Below, in pieces: positions 60,759 to 64,000 of a DNA stretch of 64,000 bases. Every line of letters begins with the position of its first letter. Position 1 is the stretch's first letter. The DNA lies in assembly GCF_024256385.1 (NCBI RefSeq), contig NZ_JAMLFW010000004.1, forward strand, positions 1 to 64,000. The letters are read 5' to 3'. A program made the translations under genes and the position numbers. The notes beneath the pieces were generated by a model. The model made no database searches, was not told where the DNA came from, and worked only from the letters and a program-made list of their open reading frames with translations. This DNA comes from Anatilimnocola floriformis (GTDB taxonomy: Bacteria; Planctomycetota; Planctomycetia; Pirellulales; Pirellulaceae).

Positions 60759-63149
60759 TCAATTTCGGTGCATGAACTCGTATTCCTGCGTCAGACGGTA
60801 ATATGCCGTCTGCTTTCCTGCGCCTTGCAGTTCGCACGCCTCGGACTCGCCAAGCATCGTGACAGTGAGTGTGTTCGTTTCGCCTATGGCGCCGGTAAGT
60901 CCATCGAGCACGTTTCGCAAGTGCTCACTCAAGAGATAGACCTCGGCGTGGTTGTCGCTGATGATCTCGAACTCGAACACCGGCTGCACAATGTCGATGC
61001 CGCCTTCGAGGTCCAAATCTTCGGTCGTACTCTTCCTGCGATACACAATCGCAGGAAGTTCCGAACGCTGCGGCCTGCGAAGCGGGAACAACCGGTTGTC
61101 GATGGCCGACAGACTTGGTTGAGAAAGCAAGTACGTGACTATACCTTTCTCGACTTGCTTGCTGCCGAGGTCATATGGCAGCAGCAACATCGGACTCGTT
61201 TCACGATGCAGCACATTGAAGATGAGCGTCTGTACGTAGATGGTCACATCAGAGCCAGGGTCGGGCTGCTCTGATGCTTCGCTTTGATTCTCTAACCAGA
61301 CATTGAAAGCGTCCCGACTGTGCAGCATGTCGCTGTAGCCTTGCAGTTCGGCTTTGAGAGCATTCGCCACGGCGATTGCCTCTGAGTGGCTGTTGCTCAT
61401 CACGTCGAACTGAATCGTGGCGAGAGCAACGCCTGCCGCTCCATCAAGATCGTGTTCGTGCTGGTAGTCGGTCATTTCGTAGAGGATGAGCGGAGACTTG
61501 GCCTTGAAGTGTCCTTGCTGAACTGCGTAACTCGGATAAATGCGACTTCCGACCAGGTCCGAGAGTTCTACACTGTGGAGCAAGTGCCAGACGGTCGCTG
61601 TAACGATGTGTTCCCACGCTGCCGCTTCAAGAGTCACGACGCCCGACATCGCCGCCGAACCTTTGGCGACTGTGTGAGCGTTCGCCGACAGTTGGGCTGT
61701 TGCTGAAAGGGTCGCTGCTCCATTGCCTGTTAGATGTCCTGTGGAAGCGAGCGAACCGGTAACGGTGAGCGATGCTGCTGCCTCTTGAGTTCGTTTCGCT
61801 GATCCTGAAAGAGAGCCGTGAGCGGTCATCGAAGCCGCTGCGGAGTAGGCCCGATTGATCCTTCCCGCCGCTGAAAGACTTCCTGAGCCAGAGACCGCCG
61901 CCGCTGCCGTTCGAGAGCGTTTTCCTTCGGCTTCCAGGCTTCCAGAGAAGGCCACAGCGGCGCTCGAAGGCTTCTGAGCGACTGCTCGGCCCTGTAGACT
62001 TCCAGCCCCCTGTAGCGTGGCTCCTGCGGCTCGGCGGCGTGAAGCACTTCCGCTGACCGTGGCCGCTGCCGTGAGCGATGATTTTCCTTTCGCCAGTCGA
62101 TGGGCCGAACCGCTCAACGCACTTGAAACCGTCATTGCGGCGGCAGAATATTTCCTCTTGCCGCCGGTCGCTTGAATTGTTCCAGAGCCTGCGAGGGCCG
62201 AAGAGCCTTGGGCTTCCAAGTGAGCAGCCGAGGCAATTGTCGCCGAGGCTGTGAGCGCTGCTTGTCCTTTTGCAACTCGATGCCCTGAAACCGTCGTCGA
62301 TCCTGAAACCAGCATTGAAGCGGCTGCATGTTGAATACGGTGGGCCGTCTGGGTCATTGTCCCAGTTGCGGACATTGCAGCGGCGGCAGGCTTCGTGGCC
62401 GTCGCTTCTGCCGTCAATGATCCTGAGCCGATCAAGTTCGCCTGACCATGGACAATCGCCGTGCAACTCGCCGAGAAAGCCGCAGCGCCGATCATGGTGG
62501 CGGCGGAGACCTTTCCCTTGGTCGCTTCTGCACTGCATGAAGCGTTGACCACGATTGCAGCAGCGGCATACTTCACGTTGAGTCCGCTCGCCATCAATGA
62601 AGCCGCAGCGGTGAGCGATGCCGCTCCCCTCGCTGATCGACTTGCGGCGGCTGTCAACGTACCGCTCGCAGTCAGGGACGCAGCGCCAAACTTCCCTTGT
62701 GATCCGTTGGCACTCATAGTCGCAGCACCGGTCAAAGCTGCCGAACCTTTACCGGACAAGTGAGCGGCACTTGATACGGTCGCAGTACAAGTCAGGGAAC
62801 TTGCACCCTTGGCTACCGAATGACCGTTCGCAGATACCGTAGCGGCTGCTGTGATCGATGCAGCGCCGTAACGGACTTTAGAGGCGTTCGACGTGAGAAC
62901 GGCGGAAGCCGTGATCGATGCAGAACCTTTAGCAGAAAGGTGTGCCGCACTTGAGACCGTGCCTGATGTTGAAAGGGCTGACGCTGCCTTGGCTGATAGA
63001 TGAGCATTTGAGGCGAGCGAACCGGATACGGTGAGCGATGCCGCTCCGTCGTAAGTGGTCCCGCCTCCGCCTTCATCCTCTGGGGTGAATCCGAGAATGA
63101 TGTTGCTTAGTTTGGCGTCGTCGCTGCCGAGGATTGAAGTAAAGGCCAT
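60759..63149 (-). CDS. SILGSD repeat protein fused to two tail-terminator-like domains
   Basis: A 796-residue protein. N-terminus MAFTSILGSDDAKLSN and an EDEGGGG linker resemble the 423-residue element 1 protein. About 24 repeats of 20 residues follow (like AASLTASGTLTAAASRSARG), residues about 35-515. The C-terminal 280 residues hold two DUF3168-like units (YPSYAVQQGHFKAKSPLILY; FPLRRPQRSELPAIVYRRKS), each ending in a helix with AVANALKAEL or LLSEHLRNVL. Tail-terminator proteins are normally single and about 130 residues; this fusion is unusual. Position between gp10 and tube fits the terminator. Confidence 0.65.
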   Translation of the reverse strand: MAFTSILGSDDAKLSNIILGFTPEDEGGGGTTYDGAASLTVSGSLASNAHLSAKAASALSTSGTVSSAAHLSAKGSASITASAVLTSNASKVRYGAASITAAATVSANGHSVAKGASSLTCTATVSSAAHLSGKGSAALTGAATMSANGSQGKFGAASLTASGTLTAAASRSARGAASLTAAASLMASGLNVKYAAAAIVVNASCSAEATKGKVSAATMIGAAAFSASCTAIVHGQANLIGSGSLTAEATATKPAAAAMSATGTMTQTAHRIQHAAASMLVSGSTTVSGHRVAKGQAALTASATIASAAHLEAQGSSALAGSGTIQATGGKRKYSAAAMTVSSALSGSAHRLAKGKSSLTAAATVSGSASRRRAAGATLQGAGSLQGRAVAQKPSSAAVAFSGSLEAEGKRSRTAAAAVSGSGSLSAAGRINRAYSAAASMTAHGSLSGSAKRTQEAAASLTVTGSLASTGHLTGNGAATLSATAQLSANAHTVAKGSAAMSGVVTLEAAAWEHIVTATVWHLLHSVELSDLVGSRIYPSYAVQQGHFKAKSPLILYEMTDYQHEHDLDGAAGVALATIQFDVMSNSHSEAIAVANALKAELQGYSDMLHSRDAFNVWLENQSEASEQPDPGSDVTIYVQTLIFNVLHRETSPMLLLPYDLGSKQVEKGIVTYLLSQPSLSAIDNRLFPLRRPQRSELPAIVYRRKSTTEDLDLEGGIDIVQPVFEFEIISDNHAEVYLLSEHLRNVLDGLTGAIGETNTLTVTMLGESEACELQGAGKQTAYYRLTQEYEFMHRN

Positions 63150-63153
63150 GTCG

Positions 63154-63159
63154 TATTTA
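63154..63159 (-). promoter_or_regulatory. TANATA late motif (TAAATA) before the repeat protein
   Basis: Minus strand reads CCTAAATACGACATG. Confidence 0.5.
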
Positions 63160-63173
63160 GGACGGCCAGCGCA

Positions 63174-63214
63174 TGAAAAAGCCTCTGACTCGTTTCACGA
63201 GCCAGAGGCTGATG
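63174..63214 (-). terminator. Terminator between 63237 and 60759 genes
   Basis: Stem AGCCTCTG-a-CTCG paired with CGAG-c-CAGAGGCT, followed on the minus strand by TTTTT. It separates the two transcription units. Confidence 0.8.
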
Positions 63215-63236
63215 TTTGCTTCGATTGATTGAGTCA

Positions 63237-63662
63237 CTAGGCCACGGTCACGGAAATGTCTCCGATTGCGAAAACGAGGCTGTCGCCGTCGTTGATCGTC
63301 TTAGAGCCACCGGTGAGCGTTCCTGAATAGAGCAACACGTTACCGTTAGTAGCGGCATCCACTAATGCGATTCCAACCACCGTCCCGTAGTTGCCACCGC
63401 TCGCTGTGAACGTGATGCTCGCTGCATTCGTGGCCACGCCAGTTGTGCTTGAACCTCTTGTCCAAGTCGCATCAGCAGGAGCGCCAAGACTGTAGCGGGC
63501 GTAACCGCCGCCGCTTGGCTCAACGAGTGTGCTACCTGTGCTTGAGTCCGTGGCCAGCGTCGTAACGAGGGCCAAGTAGATTCCTGAGGGCTTTGAGAAA
63601 GTGCTAGACCTCAGGATGTGGTCGATAACTTTTACTTCGCAATAGTCACTGAAATTGCTCAC
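63237..63662 (-). CDS. Fibre/tail-associated protein (homologue of 29306)
   Basis: A 141-residue protein: IDHILRSSTFSKPSGIYLAL, SSTGSTLVEPSGGGYARYSL, GNVLLYSGTLTGGSKTINDG and C-terminal IGDISVTVA. In element 1 the homologue lies near the fibre; here it lies upstream of the tail tube. A leader with hairpin CCTGAAA/TTTCAGG precedes a start with CAGGT. Confidence 0.6.
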   Translation of the reverse strand: MSNFSDYCEVKVIDHILRSSTFSKPSGIYLALVTTLATDSSTGSTLVEPSGGGYARYSLGAPADATWTRGSSTTGVATNAASITFTASGGNYGTVVGIALVDAATNGNVLLYSGTLTGGSKTINDGDSLVFAIGDISVTVA

Positions 63663-63692
63663 TGATACCTGCCTGAAAAAGGGTTTCAGGGG

Positions 63693-63698
63693 TATTTA
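63693..63698 (-). promoter_or_regulatory. TANATA late motif (TAAATA) with hairpin leader
   Basis: Minus strand reads CACTAAATACCCCTGAAA, 31 bases before the ATG. The CCTGAAA that starts the hairpin follows directly. Confidence 0.45.
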
Positions 63699-63716
63699 GT
63701 GCGAGCGAACAACTTT

Positions 63717-64000
63717 CTAAGCCGCAGTCGCTCCCGATTCTCGGGCCGCTTCTTTGGCTGCTGCGTTAATGCCTTCCTTGATCGTTCTCACCATTGCGGC
63801 GGCAGCGGCTTCCTTCGAGTCGTTGAAACCTTTCTTGATGAACTCTCGGGCCTCGATCTTCGTTTGGCCTTCCTTGTTCTTCGTTCCCCATTCGAGGAAC
63901 CCGCCGTAAAAAGTCGCACCCTGAAATGAGCCTTCGCCCATTTGCACGGAGATGCCTACTCGATCTTTTTTTCTGGCGAGCGTCCGAACTTTCAAGGCTT
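63717..64000 (-). CDS. HK97 gp10-like protein, 5' end outside window
   Basis: At least 94 residues, open to the window edge. Contains FYGGFLEWGTKNKEGQ, the GT region and IEAREFIKKGFNDSKEAAAA with the conserved R-F part, then VRTIKEGINAAAKEA. This is the conserved C-terminal half of gp10-like connectors, as at 36682-37095. Confidence 0.7.
   Translation of the reverse strand, partial: ALKVRTLARKKDRVGISVQMGEGSFQGATFYGGFLEWGTKNKEGQTKIEAREFIKKGFNDSKEAAAAAMVRTIKEGINAAAKEAARESGATAA

Larger units (their letters stand above)
49879..64000. mobile_element. Element 2: left part of a second related prophage (continues past window)
   Basis: Begins at the shared att core. Gene content parallels element 1 (small MAKK protein, methyltransferase, fibre, tail tip, tape measure, chaperone, tube, repeat protein, gp10), but with new cargo at the att end. 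The right end and the expected integrase lie outside the window, so the tandem-integration reading is inference. Confidence 0.7.

Noticed and set aside
60759-63149. Other-frame ORFs (for example 61627-62538) as genes
   Set aside because: They are Arg/Ser-rich shadows of the Ala/Ser repeat coding region.

Overview
The window looks like part of a Planctomycetota chromosome, probably of the Pirellulales type. The signs are a giant secreted protein whose N-terminus carries the planctomycete-type LE.R.LLA motif, secreted PQQ-propeller, sulfatase-modifying-factor-like and cupredoxin-like proteins, a prepilin-like protein with FTLIEV, and several small lineage-restricted secreted proteins. This is inferred from the sequence only; no search was run.

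Bases 1-25,640 are chromosomal. In order they hold an SPFH/band-7 protein cut by the window edge, a VOC protein, an MFS transporter, a Gly/Tyr-rich secreted peptide, a PQQ-like propeller, a DUF2071 protein, a cupredoxin-like and an FGE-sulfatase-domain protein, a membrane metallophosphoesterase, a planctomycete DNA-binding-like protein, two tandem secreted cyclophilins, a pseudopilin, a 2760-residue adhesin-like protein and cytidine deaminase. A tRNA-Val(TAC) follows at 25,660-25,733.

Bases 25,688-49,926 are an integrated 24.2-kb HK97-type tailed prophage (element 1). Its insertion duplicated 48 bp of the 3' half of the tRNA. Integrase arm-type repeats (TTGGGTAAAT) lie just inside both ends. 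On the minus strand, from right to left, are HNH nuclease, terminase, portal, protease, capsid, connectors, tail tube, a frameshifted tail chaperone, tape measure, tail-tip and fibre genes, a glycosyltransferase and a repeat protein. At the right are a candidate replication initiator with five 22-bp iterons and a G-run tract, small early genes on the plus strand, and the integrase. I recognise no lysis gene and no CI-like repressor.

Bases 49,926-64,000 are the left part of a second, related element that continues past the window. It starts at the second att copy with its own, different arm-like repeats (ACTACCCC). It carries a probable defence pair (an AbiJ/Abi_C-like protein and a DUF6602-like nuclease), then homologues of the element 1 methyltransferase and tail genes in similar order, with an inserted HNH endonuclease and a fused repeat/tail-terminator protein.

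Three observations stand out. (1) A TANATA hexamer with no visible -35 box lies 2-5 nt before the ATG of about a dozen late genes in both elements. Before the capsid, both tail-tube genes and one further gene it lies farther upstream, in three of the four cases followed at once by a hairpin. This suggests a shared late-promoter code that makes largely leaderless mRNAs. (2) Inside both methyltransferase genes the +1 reading frame is open and ends at the same place. Between the two elements about 70 codons of that frame vary mainly at silent positions, while the methyltransferase frame over the same DNA changes radically. (3) Low-complexity repeat proteins share an N-terminal SILGSD segment but occupy different places in the two elements, and one is fused to two tail-terminator-like domains.
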